DNA from: Acidimicrobiales bacterium
Lineage (GTDB): Bacteria > Actinomycetota > Acidimicrobiia > Acidimicrobiales > SHLQ01
Assembly: GCA_020629635.1 (NCBI GenBank)
Contig: JAHDCX010000003.1
Span: 250,056-314,055, forward strand
Reading direction: 5' to 3'
Length of the DNA stretch: 64,000 bases
Shown here: positions 8,405-17,162 of the stretch, one piece after another
How positions within the stretch are numbered: position 1 is the stretch's first letter
Layout: each line of letters begins with the position of its first letter
Program-made: the position numbers and the translations under genes
Notes under the pieces: model-generated
Databases searched by the model: none
Told to the model about the DNA's origin: nothing
What the model saw: only the letters and a program-made list of their open reading frames with translations

Positions 8405-8420
8405 GAACAAACCCAAACGG

Positions 8421-8465
8421 AAATGCCGAGTGCTGTCATCCGGGCACTCGGCATTTCTCGTTTTG
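8421..8465 (+). terminator. Rho-independent terminator between the two amt genes
   Basis: AAATGCCGAGTGC (8421-8433) pairs with GCACTCGGCATTT (8444-8456), giving a 13-bp perfect stem with a 10-base loop. CTCGTTTTG follows directly. Together with the preceding hairpin it should largely separate transcription of the two transporter genes. Confidence 0.75.
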
Positions 8466-8508
8466 TAAACAGCAGATGAACACGCACGCCCCGGATCGGC
8501 AAACCGGT

Positions 8509-8532
8509 GACCGCACATGATTCGGTGCGGTC
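8509..8532. promoter_or_regulatory. inverted repeat upstream of the second amt gene
   Basis: GACCGCAC (8509-8516) and GTGCGGTC (8525-8532) form a perfect 8-bp inverted repeat with an 8-base spacer, 40 bases before the second amt start. It could be an operator or a leader hairpin. No regulator can be assigned. Confidence 0.35.
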
Positions 8533-8571
8533 TGACAATTTGACCAACCTCGACCAAAGGAGTGGGAGCCG

Positions 8572-9756
8572 ATGGAGGGTGGAGATATCGCGTGGATGCT
8601 GATCAGCATCGCGCTCGTCGTGTTCATGGTGCCGGGACTGGCGCTGTTCTACGGCGGAATGGTGCGGGCGAAGAACGTCGGCAACATGTTGATGATGAAC
8701 ATGGCGAGCATCGCCATCGTGCCGATCCTGTGGGTGCTGTTCACCTACTCGCTCGGCAACGAGGGTGACGGACCACTGCTGGGTGGCCTCGACAAGGTGG
8801 GCCTCGACGGCATGGAAGGCACCGACCTCATCGGCGTTGCCTTCTTGATGACGTTCGCCGCGATCACCCCAGCACTGATCTCGGGCGCAGTGGCCGACCG
8901 GATGAAGTTCTCGTCGTGGTGTGCGTTCCTGACGCTGTGGTCGATCGTCGTCTACACACCGGTGACCTACTGGGTGTACACGGGTTGGCATCACGCCGAT
9001 CTCAGCCCGGCAGCGCTCGACTTCGCCGGCGGAACCGCGATCCACATCAACGCCGGCGTGGCGGCGCTCGCCGTGGCGCTCGTGCTCGGACCGCGTACCG
9101 GTCTCGGCAAGGACGACATGTCGCCGCACAACCTCTCGCTGCTGTTGATCGGCACCGGGATCTTGTGGTTCGGCTGGTTCGGCTTCAACGGTGGCTCGGC
9201 GCTCGCCGCCAACGGTCAGGCCGCTCAGGCGGTCATCAACACCTTCGTCGCCGGCTCCGCGGGCATGGTCGGATGGGTCGGCATCGAGTGGTTGCGCGAC
9301 GGCAAGGCGACCATTCTGGGCACCGCCTCGGGGCTGGTGGCCGGTCTCGTGGCGATCACGCCAGCGGCAGGATTCGTGTCGACGCTCAGCTCGATCGTGT
9401 TCGGGCTCGTCGCCGGTGTCGCGTGCTACTTCGCCATCAAGCTGAAGGATCGGCTCGGCTACGACGACTCACTCGACGTGGTCGGCATCCATGGTGTCGG
9501 CGGCATCGCTGGTGGCCTGTTGCTCGGCCTGTTCGCCCAGGAGCACGTGGGTGGCCAGGACGGGTTGTTGTTCGGTGAGCCCGGATTCCTCGTCAGCCAG
9601 ATCATCGCCATGGGGTCCGTCATCATCTTCTCGTTCGTGGCGACCTATGCGATCGCCAAGGTGCTCGACGGCGTAATGGGACTCCGGGTGAGCGAAGCGG
9701 AAGAATTCGAAGGCCTGGATGCCAGCATCCACGGCGAGGCCGTCTACACGGACTGA
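8572..9756 (+). CDS. amt: ammonium transporter, second copy
   Basis: A 394-residue Amt channel without a signal peptide; it starts directly with the first helix. The conserved LALFYGGMVRAKN, the pore histidines in AIHINAGVAAL and VGIHGVGGIAGG, and the tail LRVSEAEEFEGLDASIHGE are present. It differs clearly from the first copy, so this is a pair of divergent paralogues rather than a recent duplication. The ATG at 8572 follows AAAGGAGTGGGAGCCG. It has its own leader after a terminator. No P-II gene is adjacent. Confidence 0.95.
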   Translation: MEGGDIAWMLISIALVVFMVPGLALFYGGMVRAKNVGNMLMMNMASIAIVPILWVLFTYSLGNEGDGPLLGGLDKVGLDGMEGTDLIGVAFLMTFAAITPALISGAVADRMKFSSWCAFLTLWSIVVYTPVTYWVYTGWHHADLSPAALDFAGGTAIHINAGVAALAVALVLGPRTGLGKDDMSPHNLSLLLIGTGILWFGWFGFNGGSALAANGQAAQAVINTFVAGSAGMVGWVGIEWLRDGKATILGTASGLVAGLVAITPAAGFVSTLSSIVFGLVAGVACYFAIKLKDRLGYDDSLDVVGIHGVGGIAGGLLLGLFAQEHVGGQDGLLFGEPGFLVSQIIAMGSVIIFSFVATYAIAKVLDGVMGLRVSEAEEFEGLDASIHGEAVYTD

Positions 9757-9791
9757 TCGAATGGGCGGTCGACCTCGGTCGGCCGCCCCGA

Positions 9792-11465
9792 TCAACTCCC
9801 GTGGTGGCGGACGGCGCGACCCTGGGCGTAGAAGCCGGAGCGGTCGAGCTTGCGATCGAGCCGCTTCAGGAGCCAGAGGTCGCGTTCGGTGTCGACCCCG
9901 GTGTGGATGACGTCGAAGCCGACGACGTCGGCGGCGGCGTACACCGCACGACACACCGCTTCTGCCGCGCGACCGTCTTCGCCGCTCAACAGGTTCTGGT
10001 GCAACTTCACACCGTCGAAGGGGAAGGCGTGGAGCGTTCGGAACGAGCCGAGGTGCACGCCGAAGTCGTCCAACACCACGGAGGCGCCAGCCTCGCGCAG
10101 CGACTGAAGGCTTGCGGCCACGTCGGGGCCTCCGGCGCCGACGGCGCCTTCGCTGACCTCGACCATCAACTGCCCGGCGTCGCCTGATTCACGAAGCAGA
10201 TCGACCACCCAGGCGGTGGCGTGTGGATCGCGCAGCGTCGACCCCGAGATGTTGAGCGAGGTGCGCAGACCGCTTCGTGCCTCGCGGCGCTCGTACTCGG
10301 CATGGCTGAGCGCAAACCGGATGAGCGCCCGTTCGATCTCGCCGGAACGACCGATGCGTTCGGCCGCTTCGAGGAACTCGTGTGACTCGACGAGCCCTCG
10401 TTCGGGGTGCATCCAGCGCACCCTGGCCTCGGCAGCGACGACGTCGCCGCTCGGCAGCGCCACGATGGGCTCGAGGCCAGTGTTGAGTCGGTTGTTCTCG
10501 AGCGCTGACTGGAGCTGTTCGATGAGGCGGCGCTTGGCAACGACGCCCTCCTCGAGTGCCTTGTCGTAGCTCGCACGACCTCCGTTTCCGCGTTCCTTTG
10601 CGGCCTGGAGCGCGGTGGATGCGTTGGCGAGGAGCGCCCGAGTGTTCTCGGCGTGGGTTCGTTCGGCGATGCCCGCGGATGCGGTGATCGTGAGTTCGGT
10701 CGAGTCGAAGTGGAACGGCGCGTTGATCCGCTGCTGGAGACGTGCAGCAACGTGGTCGGCCACGTCGAGGGTCATGCCCGGCAGGTAGATGGCGAACTGA
10801 TCACCACCGATTCGGGCGAGCGTGTCCACGCTCCGAAGTGCACCACCGAGTCGGTGGCGAACCGACTGGAGCACGGTGTCTCCCGCTTCGAAACTGAGCG
10901 TGTCGTTGACGACGCCGAGGCCGTCGATGCCGAGAAAGATGACGGAGGCCACAAGCGCGTTGTTCGAGAACTCCATGTCGAGAAGCGAGAGGAACGAATC
11001 CCGGTTGAGGGCGCCGGTGAGGGTGTCGATGCCGCCCGTCGGGGTCACGAGCGCGACCGGAGTCGGACCCGACCGTCGCTCTCTGGCGACCAGGACGAGA
11101 TCGAGCAGTGATCCGGCTGCCGCCATCGGTTGTTCGATCTCGGCGGCGTCGAAGGGCGCGCCGTTGCGGGCGATCACGAGTACGGCGTTCATCGTCGGAA
11201 TCCGCAGTCGATGCACCTCGATGGCATCGCCCTCGGCGAGGGTGAAGGAGGGGCGTTCGGAGTCTGCGATCCGAACCAGGTCGGCTTCTCGTTCGTCGCC
11301 GGTGAGGCCGTGGTCCGCGACCACTTCGTCGTCTTTGACGAGCCACGCCCGAGACGCACCGACCTGGCCCGAAAGGGCCATCACGATGTCGTCGGCGTTG
11401 GACGCTCGGAAGGGTTCGAGTCCGGCGAGAACACCGGTCCAGTCGTTGGTGACGTGCACGTTCAT
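9792..11465 (-). CDS. GGDEF-EAL protein with degenerate active sites
   Basis: A 557-residue protein: an N-terminal GAF-like sensory region (about 1-130), a GGDEF domain (about 145-300) and an EAL domain (about 310-550). The cyclase signature reads RIGGDQF in place of GGDEF. The phosphodiesterase signature reads AEARVRW in place of EALVRW; the later motifs read VKLHQN for LKID and VIHTGVDT for VIAEGVE, so several metal-binding acids are lost. DDFG is retained. Both enzyme activities are therefore doubtful, and a c-di-GMP or GTP binding or scaffold role is more likely. GTG at 11468 immediately precedes the chosen ATG. Confidence 0.85.
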   Translation of the reverse strand: MNVHVTNDWTGVLAGLEPFRASNADDIVMALSGQVGASRAWLVKDDEVVADHGLTGDEREADLVRIADSERPSFTLAEGDAIEVHRLRIPTMNAVLVIARNGAPFDAAEIEQPMAAAGSLLDLVLVARERRSGPTPVALVTPTGGIDTLTGALNRDSFLSLLDMEFSNNALVASVIFLGIDGLGVVNDTLSFEAGDTVLQSVRHRLGGALRSVDTLARIGGDQFAIYLPGMTLDVADHVAARLQQRINAPFHFDSTELTITASAGIAERTHAENTRALLANASTALQAAKERGNGGRASYDKALEEGVVAKRRLIEQLQSALENNRLNTGLEPIVALPSGDVVAAEARVRWMHPERGLVESHEFLEAAERIGRSGEIERALIRFALSHAEYERREARSGLRTSLNISGSTLRDPHATAWVVDLLRESGDAGQLMVEVSEGAVGAGGPDVAASLQSLREAGASVVLDDFGVHLGSFRTLHAFPFDGVKLHQNLLSGEDGRAAEAVCRAVYAAADVVGFDVIHTGVDTERDLWLLKRLDRKLDRSGFYAQGRAVRHHGS

Positions 11466-11562
11466 CACAACCTGCCATTCGGCACGATGCGGGTGACCCG
11501 GAATGGTCCGTTGGGCTTACTTCGCCGGCCCCACCGCAGGTGGTCGTCGACGGATCGTCAGC

Positions 11563-11754
11563 TCAGCGCTCGAGCAGGATCGCCTGTTTTGGACAGCGAA
11601 CGGCCGCCTCTTCGACCGCAGCGTGCAGCGCCGCGGGCGGCTCTGCCTCGATCACGTAGAGCAGATCATCGTCACGGATCTCGAAGACGTCCGGGGCGAG
11701 GTCCTCACACATTCCGTTGGACTCGCAGAGGTTCTCATCGACGGTGACGCGCAC
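11563..11754 (-). CDS. ferredoxin, 3Fe-4S type
   Basis: A 63-residue single-cluster ferredoxin. Cluster ligands are in CESNGMCEDLAPDVF and a distal CPKQAI, the CX5C...CP arrangement of the 3Fe-4S ferredoxins that serve cytochrome P450s and related oxygenases in actinobacteria. The GTG at 11752-11754 gives the canonical RVTVDENLC start; a GTG at 11772 would add six residues with no ribosome site. No P450 lies in the window, so its redox partner is elsewhere. Confidence 0.87.
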   Translation of the reverse strand: MRVTVDENLCESNGMCEDLAPDVFEIRDDDLLYVIEAEPPAALHAAVEEAAVRCPKQAILLER

Positions 11755-12007
11755 AGTCCCGGAACCTACCACGGGCGGGCTGTCACCGATTCGTGTGACC
11801 CATTTCCGTGTTTCTGCGGCGTTTTGGGGCGGGGCGACGACGAATTGGTGCCACCGCTCCCTATGGTGGAGGGTCGCATCCGAGGTTCAGGTGGGCCGCT
11901 GCACGATCGGCAGGTCCGAGCCCCCGAGATCGGAAGTGGACGAAGAAAAGCTGAGCCGAGTGGGTCAGCGTCCACACTCTGCACGCGTATTTCGAAGGGA
12001 CATGCTC

Positions 12008-12337
12008 ATGGCAAAGCAACGAACCACATTCGCAAAACTGCAGCGTGAGCGGGCAAAGGCTGCGAAGAAGGCGGAGAAGCAGGCCGCTCGCATCCAGGGC
12101 CGACATGGCGCCCCCGTCACAACCGAAGAGCCCGAGATCGACGAGACCCCCGAGATCGATGAGGTCGACCTCGATTCGATGAGCACCGTCGAGCGACTCT
12201 TTGCCGGCAAGGGCCGACTCTCCGCCCCCGAGCTGATGGCGATGACCGAGAAAATTCAGCGGATGCATCAGCGTGGCGAGCTGAGCGACGACGAGCTCGA
12301 AGACGCAAAGCTCGAGCTTCTCGAGCGCATCGAGTAA
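12008..12337 (+). CDS. SHOCT-like small coiled-coil protein
   Basis: A 109-residue charged protein. Residues 1-35 are a Lys/Arg/Ala-rich helix (LQRERAKAAKKAEKQ), the middle is acidic (EIDETPEIDEVDLD), and the C-terminal 40 residues (ELMAMTEKIQRMHQRGELSDDELEDAKLELL is its core, about 68-105) resemble the SHOCT domain, a short helix pair often found at protein ends. The ATG at 12008 is chosen over that at 12002 because GAAGGGA at 11994-12000 is spaced correctly only for 12008. The 3' end including the stop codon lies in a tandem duplication. Function is unknown. Confidence 0.75.
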   Translation: MAKQRTTFAKLQRERAKAAKKAEKQAARIQGRHGAPVTTEEPEIDETPEIDEVDLDSMSTVERLFAGKGRLSAPELMAMTEKIQRMHQRGELSDDELEDAKLELLERIE

Positions 12338-12370
12338 CCGCTCGAGCGTATCGAGTAACCGCTCGAGCGG
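12321..12370. repeat. 21-bp tandem duplication over the stop codon, with palindrome
   Basis: A 21-bp unit (12321-12341) is repeated at 12342-12362 with one mismatch, and a third partial copy follows to 12370. Each full unit contains an in-frame TAA. The sequence ACCGCTCGAGCGGT at 12358-12371 is a perfect palindrome between two converging genes. Confidence 0.8.
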
Positions 12371-13183
12371 TCAGCGGGTGACGAATGGTGACCCGTCGAT
12401 TCGGTAGCCGAGCAGACTTTGCGTCGCGATGGCGATCTGACCCTCACGGTCGCTCAGAAGCGTGACGCCGAGACCGGTCCCTTGGGGACCGACGTGGGTG
12501 TGGGCGTCGAGTGCGACCCATTCGCCGACGAGCTCGCGATGGATCGAGACGGCGAGGTTTGCGTTGATCAGCCCGAACGTCGACGTCGGCCCGTACACGG
12601 CACTGATGCCGGAGCCGAAGTCTGCGGCCGCGCAGACTCGTTCGAGTGGGGTCGGCGACTGACCTTCGACGATGTCGACCCGAAGTCGCATCCAGTCGAC
12701 GGCGGGCCCTGGGGTCCGGAAGGACCCTTCGGTGAATCGATGCTCAACGGCATTGCGGTGATAGGTCGTCACGTCGCCGCTCGCCCATCGTGGTGCCTCG
12801 ACGGGTCGCAAGTCGTCGGGGGCGTCCGGTCGGCGGGTCGACGCCGCCGGCGATTCGGGCGGGTCGAGTTCGGCCGTCCGAAGCACGAGTGCCTCTGAGC
12901 GGGCAACGACATCGTCGTCGGCGATCAGCTCGGACTCGACTCGTGCGACTCGGCCACTGACACGACGGCGAAGCGACCGGGCGCGCAGTGGACGAAGCGG
13001 CACGGGTCGGACGAGTTGGATCTCGATGAAGGAGACGAACTCGCGCTCCTCGACGTGGGGTTCGGTGAGGTGGGCGAGCAGCGCGCTGGGCGGGCCTCCG
13101 TGTTGGGCATCGGGCCGCCACGGGCCGCGAGTGAACTCGCTCGGGATCCATTCGTCACCCTCGTGGGCAAACAGTGCGGTCAT
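12371..13183 (-). CDS. TesB-like acyl-CoA thioesterase family protein
   Basis: A 270-residue double-hotdog protein. The N-terminal hotdog carries WRPDAQHGGPPSALLAHL and the C-terminal one VDWMRLRVDIVEG...AAADFGSGISAVYG and ALDAHTHVGPQGTGLG, the pattern of the actinobacterial thioesterase group (4HBT_3, TesB-like). Members hydrolyse acyl-CoA thioesters; chain length preference is unknown here. The start at 13183 overlaps the stop of the GHMP kinase by 4 bases (ATGA), so the two are translationally coupled. Confidence 0.8.
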   Translation of the reverse strand: MTALFAHEGDEWIPSEFTRGPWRPDAQHGGPPSALLAHLTEPHVEEREFVSFIEIQLVRPVPLRPLRARSLRRRVSGRVARVESELIADDDVVARSEALVLRTAELDPPESPAASTRRPDAPDDLRPVEAPRWASGDVTTYHRNAVEHRFTEGSFRTPGPAVDWMRLRVDIVEGQSPTPLERVCAAADFGSGISAVYGPTSTFGLINANLAVSIHRELVGEWVALDAHTHVGPQGTGLGVTLLSDREGQIAIATQSLLGYRIDGSPFVTR

Positions 13184-14076
13184 ACGGGTTCCTCGCGTTG
13201 CCAGGTCAGGATCTGGTGGCCATCTCTCGCCATCGCATCGACGAAGATCTCCCCCGCCTTGGGGAGTACGCCAACGATCGCTCCCCCGCTGCCCGCAGAG
13301 TTGGCGCTGGCGCCATGTGCCCTGGCTGCGGCGACGAGCGAGGCGTGTCGGGGGTCGAGCGTCATCATGGACGCCCGAAGGTCGTAGGTGGCATTGATCG
13401 CCTCTTTGAGGTCGTGGACCGAGTGCGAAACGATGGCCTCTCGGGCTCGCCGAGCGCAATCGGCAGAGCGGTGCATGGCGTCACGAAGCGCACCCGCCGA
13501 CTCGGCAGCCATTCGCTGGCGCAGGTCGGCGTGGACGACGCCCGACGGTTCGGGGGATTCGGTCCAGGCGACGAAGAACGGGATCCGGCTCGTATCGACA
13601 GGGGTGACCACGACGTCGGCCGCGGCGGGGCCCTCGAAGCTCATGAGACAGTCTCGTCCGTGTGACTGGACGATCTGGTCTTGCCACCCTCCGGGGATCG
13701 CGAGATCGACCCGTTCGATGCGATGCGCCAGTGTTGCGACGTCGGTGACCGCCATCTCGACCCCCACGAAGGCATTGACGGCGCGGATCGTGGCGATGAC
13801 GAGGGCACTCGATCCGGCGAGGCCGACAGATCTCGGGATCGAGGTCTCGCTGTGGGCGCGGAGTTGGCGGATCGAAGGGTCGCCGTGATGATCCGCGAGT
13901 GCGGCGAGGGTCGCGTCGACGATCGGCACGGTTGCACGGGGCCCGTGTTCGTTGACTGTGACCTCCGCGGCGAGGTCTTCCACCATCACCGACAGGACGG
14001 CCCCCAAGTAGCCATCCGAGGGGTTGCCGGCGATCGCCGCACGAGCCGGGACACGGGCGGTGGCGGAGCGTTGCAC
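13180..14076 (-). CDS. GHMP kinase, glucuronokinase-like
   Basis: A 298-residue small-molecule kinase of the GHMP fold. Motif 1 reads RAAIAGNPSDGYLGAVLS, close to the GNPSDGY pattern of glucuronokinases; motif 2, the phosphate loop, is PRSVGLAGSSALVIATI; motif 3 is ANSAGSGGAIVGVL. It would phosphorylate the anomeric carbon of a sugar or uronic acid using ATP. Glucuronate is suggested by motif 1 only. The GTG start at 14076 has no competitor. It is coupled to the downstream thioesterase and separated from glgP by a terminator. Confidence 0.75.
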   Translation of the reverse strand: MQRSATARVPARAAIAGNPSDGYLGAVLSVMVEDLAAEVTVNEHGPRATVPIVDATLAALADHHGDPSIRQLRAHSETSIPRSVGLAGSSALVIATIRAVNAFVGVEMAVTDVATLAHRIERVDLAIPGGWQDQIVQSHGRDCLMSFEGPAAADVVVTPVDTSRIPFFVAWTESPEPSGVVHADLRQRMAAESAGALRDAMHRSADCARRAREAIVSHSVHDLKEAINATYDLRASMMTLDPRHASLVAAARAHGASANSAGSGGAIVGVLPKAGEIFVDAMARDGHQILTWQREEPV

Positions 14077-14100
14077 GTCGCCGACGATAGTTGCCGGGCG

Positions 14101-14147
14101 AAAAAGAAAGGTGGCCTGCCCCGTGGCGGCGGAACCCGGGGCAGGCC
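14101..14147 (-). terminator. Rho-independent terminator, leftward, after glgP
   Basis: CGGGGCAGGCC (14137-14147) and GGCCTGCCCCG (14113-14123) form an 11-bp perfect stem with a 13-base loop. Read leftward it is followed by ACCTTTCTTTTTC. It lies in the 297-base gap between the glgP stop and the GHMP kinase start and should end glgP transcripts. The rest of that gap shows short TTGTTCCA repeats near 14300-14333 and no gene. Confidence 0.75.
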
Positions 14148-14373
14148 TCCGTCGAAACGGGGGCGGCGGAACCCCGAGTTGTCTCGACGGTCATGACACG
14201 GAGCTTGCTCTGTGTCACGGATGGTCACGGTCGGTGGTCTCCGGCCGTATCACCTCACTATAGACACGGCCCGATCGAATTTCGTGAGTTCGAGGGCCGT
14301 GATTTGTTCCACATCGTGGAATTGTTCCATCAAATGATTTGACGAAAACCCGCGCTGGGGTCGTGGCATGGAC

Positions 14374-16905
14374 CTACTTGGCCCAGGTGAGGCAGTCGAG
14401 CGCCGTGAAATGCCCGAGCTCGTCGTGGCGGGGAACCACCCGAACGGCGATGCCATGGCGGCCCGTCGTGGTGGGTCGAACCGTCACCCGATGGGTTGCC
14501 GTGCCGTCGGGTTCGGCGTCGACAGAGGTGGCCGCTACGACTTCGGGGGCGACGAGCGAGGCCTCCATGTCGACTGGTCCGTGCAGGATCTGCACCTCGA
14601 GGTCGGACTGGCGAAGCCGGCCCGCGTCGACAATGACGTCGACCCGGGTCGCCAGGCCCCCGAGATCCTCGGATTGGCTCTGTACGACATCGAGCACCGC
14701 AACCGAGTCCCAGCCAGAGCGGATCCGGTCCTTCCATTCTGCGAGGTCCCCGGGGATCGACGAGAGGTCACGGTGCACGTGGGCGGCGCGCTCGGCGAGC
14801 GGCGCGTAGTACTCGGTCACGTAGTCGCGAACCATCCGGGTCGACTCGACGGCCGGCCCGAGTCGGACGATCGAGTTGCGCATCATGGTCGTCCAACCCG
14901 GGGGAAGGATGGAGCCGTCATCGCCGTAGAACGACGGAACGACGTCGTCCTCGAGCACGCGGAACAACGTTCGGGATTCGTGGGTGTCGCGGGCCTCGAC
15001 GTCGTCGATCCACCAGGCGGTCGGGATGGCGAATCCGAGGTCGTGGGCGTACATCTCCGCCCACCAGCCGTCGAGGATCGAGAGATTCAGGCCGCCGTTG
15101 TAGACCACCTTCATGCCTGAGGTCCCGCACGCCTCCATGGGCTGGCGAGGCGTGTTCAGCCAGACGTCGACCCCCTGGTACAAGAAGCGGCCGACTTCGA
15201 TGTCGTAGTCGTCGAGGTAGACGAACCGGGTTCGGTTGCGGGCGTCGAGGGCGAACTGCGCGACCTGCTGAAGAATGCGCTTTCCGGGCTCGTCGGCAGG
15301 GTGGGCCTTGCCGGCGAAGATGAATTGGACCGGCCGTTCCGGGTCGCGCATGAGGTCGCGCAGACGCCCCTCGTTCTGCAGGAGCAGGTTCGCCCGCTTG
15401 TAGGTGGCGAACCGTCGGGCGAACCCGATCGTCAACACGTTCGGGTCGAGGATCTCGTTCGCCCATTCGGCCTCGGGCGCAGAGACCCCCTTGGCGATCA
15501 GCGATCGGCGGACCCGATCGCGGGCGAACTGCACGAGTCGGTCACGGCCGGCCGCCCGAATCGAGCGGAGCTGCTCGTCGGAGACGTCCTCGATCGACGA
15601 CCAACGCTCCGGTTCGGCTTCGCTCCAGTCCGAGCCGATGTGGCGTTCGAAGAGATCGTCCATCTCGCGCATCACCCACGTCCGAGCGTTGACCCCATTC
15701 GTGACGGATCCGATCGGTACCTCGTCGACGGGAAGGTCCGGCCACAGGGACTGGAACATCGAACGGGACACGTCGCCGTGGAGTTTGGCGACACCGTTGC
15801 TGGCGTGGGCGAGCCGGAGGCCGAGCACCGCCATGTTGAGCTCTTGGCCCGCGGGTGAGCCGGGCTCGTGACCCATCGCCATGAAGTCGTCGAGGGTGAT
15901 CCCCACCTCCCCGCACCAACCGGAGAAGTAGCGGTCGATCAGCTCCCGCGGGAACCGGTCGATGCCCGCCGGGACGGGGGTGTGGGTCGTGAACAGCGTG
16001 GCGGGCCGAATGGCTTCGAGCGCGGCACGAAAGTCGAGTCCGTGCTCGTTCATCATCACCCGAATGCGTTCGAGCGCCGAGAACGCGGCGTGGCCCTCGT
16101 TCATGTGGAAGACCTGCGGTGCGTAGCCGAGGTGCTCGAGCAGTCGGACACCACCGATGCCGAGGACGAGCTCCTGGCGAATGCGTTGCTCCTTGTCGCC
16201 TCCGTACAGTCGATCGGTGATCAGCCGATCCGAGGCGAGGTTCTCCTCGACATCGGTGTCGAGCAGATAGAGCGGTACCCGTCCGACTCGCGCTTCCCAC
16301 GCACGGGCATGGACCACCACGTCGCCGATCTCGACCGGGACCCGGACGCCCGGGATCTCCCGCAGCGACATCTGCTCCGGGTCGAGGTCGGGGAAGAACT
16401 CTCGCTGCCAGCCCGAATGGTCCAGGCTCTGGGTGAAGTAGCCGTGGCGGTACTTGAGTCCGATGCCGACGAGCGGCACGCCCAACTCGTTGGCCGCCTT
16501 GAGGTGGTCGCCCGCAAGGATGCCGAGCCCACCCGAATACTGCGGGAGGGCCTTCGCAATGCCGAACTCGGCCGAGAAGTAGGCGACCGACTGCAGGTGG
16601 CCGTGTTGATGTAGCTGGAACCAGCGGGGCATGGCGAGCGATCGCTCGAGCGAGTCCCGGAGCTCGGTCGCCTGCGCGACATACGACGGGTCCGACGCCA
16701 GGGCAACGAGACGTTCCTGGGGTGCCGCGTACAGCGTCCCGATCGGGTCGAGCGTTTCGCCTCCGCGTCGATCTTCTCGGAGCCGGGCGAACAACGACTG
16801 CACACGAGGGTCGCTCAACCAGCCGAGGTTCATGGCGATGTCGTGGAGAGGCTGCAGGGCCTCGGGCAGGTTGGCCCGCACGACGTAGGTGCGAATTGCC
16901 TTCAT
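14374..16905 (-). CDS. glgP: alpha-glucan phosphorylase, short maltodextrin type
   Basis: An 843-residue glycogen/maltodextrin phosphorylase that releases glucose-1-phosphate from alpha-1,4-glucans. An N-terminal DUF3417-like segment precedes the catalytic core with YFSAEFGI, SGGLGILAGDHLKAANELG, the acceptor region HMNEGHAAF, and the PLP lysine in PMEACGTSGMKVVYNGGLN. Length and domain order match the mycobacterial GlgP form. The ATG at 16903-16905 follows AGGACG; the longer frame to 17034 has no support. GalU and the GHMP kinase in this window may use or compete for the same hexose-phosphate pool (inference). Confidence 0.95.
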   Translation of the reverse strand: MKAIRTYVVRANLPEALQPLHDIAMNLGWLSDPRVQSLFARLREDRRGGETLDPIGTLYAAPQERLVALASDPSYVAQATELRDSLERSLAMPRWFQLHQHGHLQSVAYFSAEFGIAKALPQYSGGLGILAGDHLKAANELGVPLVGIGLKYRHGYFTQSLDHSGWQREFFPDLDPEQMSLREIPGVRVPVEIGDVVVHARAWEARVGRVPLYLLDTDVEENLASDRLITDRLYGGDKEQRIRQELVLGIGGVRLLEHLGYAPQVFHMNEGHAAFSALERIRVMMNEHGLDFRAALEAIRPATLFTTHTPVPAGIDRFPRELIDRYFSGWCGEVGITLDDFMAMGHEPGSPAGQELNMAVLGLRLAHASNGVAKLHGDVSRSMFQSLWPDLPVDEVPIGSVTNGVNARTWVMREMDDLFERHIGSDWSEAEPERWSSIEDVSDEQLRSIRAAGRDRLVQFARDRVRRSLIAKGVSAPEAEWANEILDPNVLTIGFARRFATYKRANLLLQNEGRLRDLMRDPERPVQFIFAGKAHPADEPGKRILQQVAQFALDARNRTRFVYLDDYDIEVGRFLYQGVDVWLNTPRQPMEACGTSGMKVVYNGGLNLSILDGWWAEMYAHDLGFAIPTAWWIDDVEARDTHESRTLFRVLEDDVVPSFYGDDGSILPPGWTTMMRNSIVRLGPAVESTRMVRDYVTEYYAPLAERAAHVHRDLSSIPGDLAEWKDRIRSGWDSVAVLDVVQSQSEDLGGLATRVDVIVDAGRLRQSDLEVQILHGPVDMEASLVAPEVVAATSVDAEPDGTATHRVTVRPTTTGRHGIAVRVVPRHDELGHFTALDCLTWAK

Positions 16906-17076
16906 GAGCACGTCCTGGTTCGGCGAAAGATCACTGTCCGTGGCCACATCGGCAGGGGATGCGGGGGCCTGAGTTGCGAGGACACGCGTGATCCCTGAGC
17001 CGCCGCCCGCGTGACCGTACGCTATCGCCAGCACGTGGCGACGACGAAATTCCCGGTTACGATGTGGCGCCTCAGC

Positions 17077-17149
17077 GGGGGTGTAGCTCAGTTGGTAGAG
17101 CGCCTCGGTCGCATCGAGGAGGCCAGGGGTTCAACTCCCCTCACCTCCA
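17077..17149 (+). tRNA. tRNA-Ala (anticodon CGC)
   Basis: The 73 bases fold as a standard cloverleaf: acceptor GGGGGTG/CACCTCC, D stem GCTC/GAGC, anticodon stem CCTCG/CGAGG with loop GTCGCAT (anticodon CGC), five-base variable loop, and T arm AGGGG-TTCAACT-CCCCT. Acceptor pair 3-70 is G:T, the alanine identity signal. The CCA end is not encoded (CCG follows). It is encoded divergently from glgP. Confidence 0.96.
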
Positions 17150-17162
17150 CCGCTTTCCCCAC

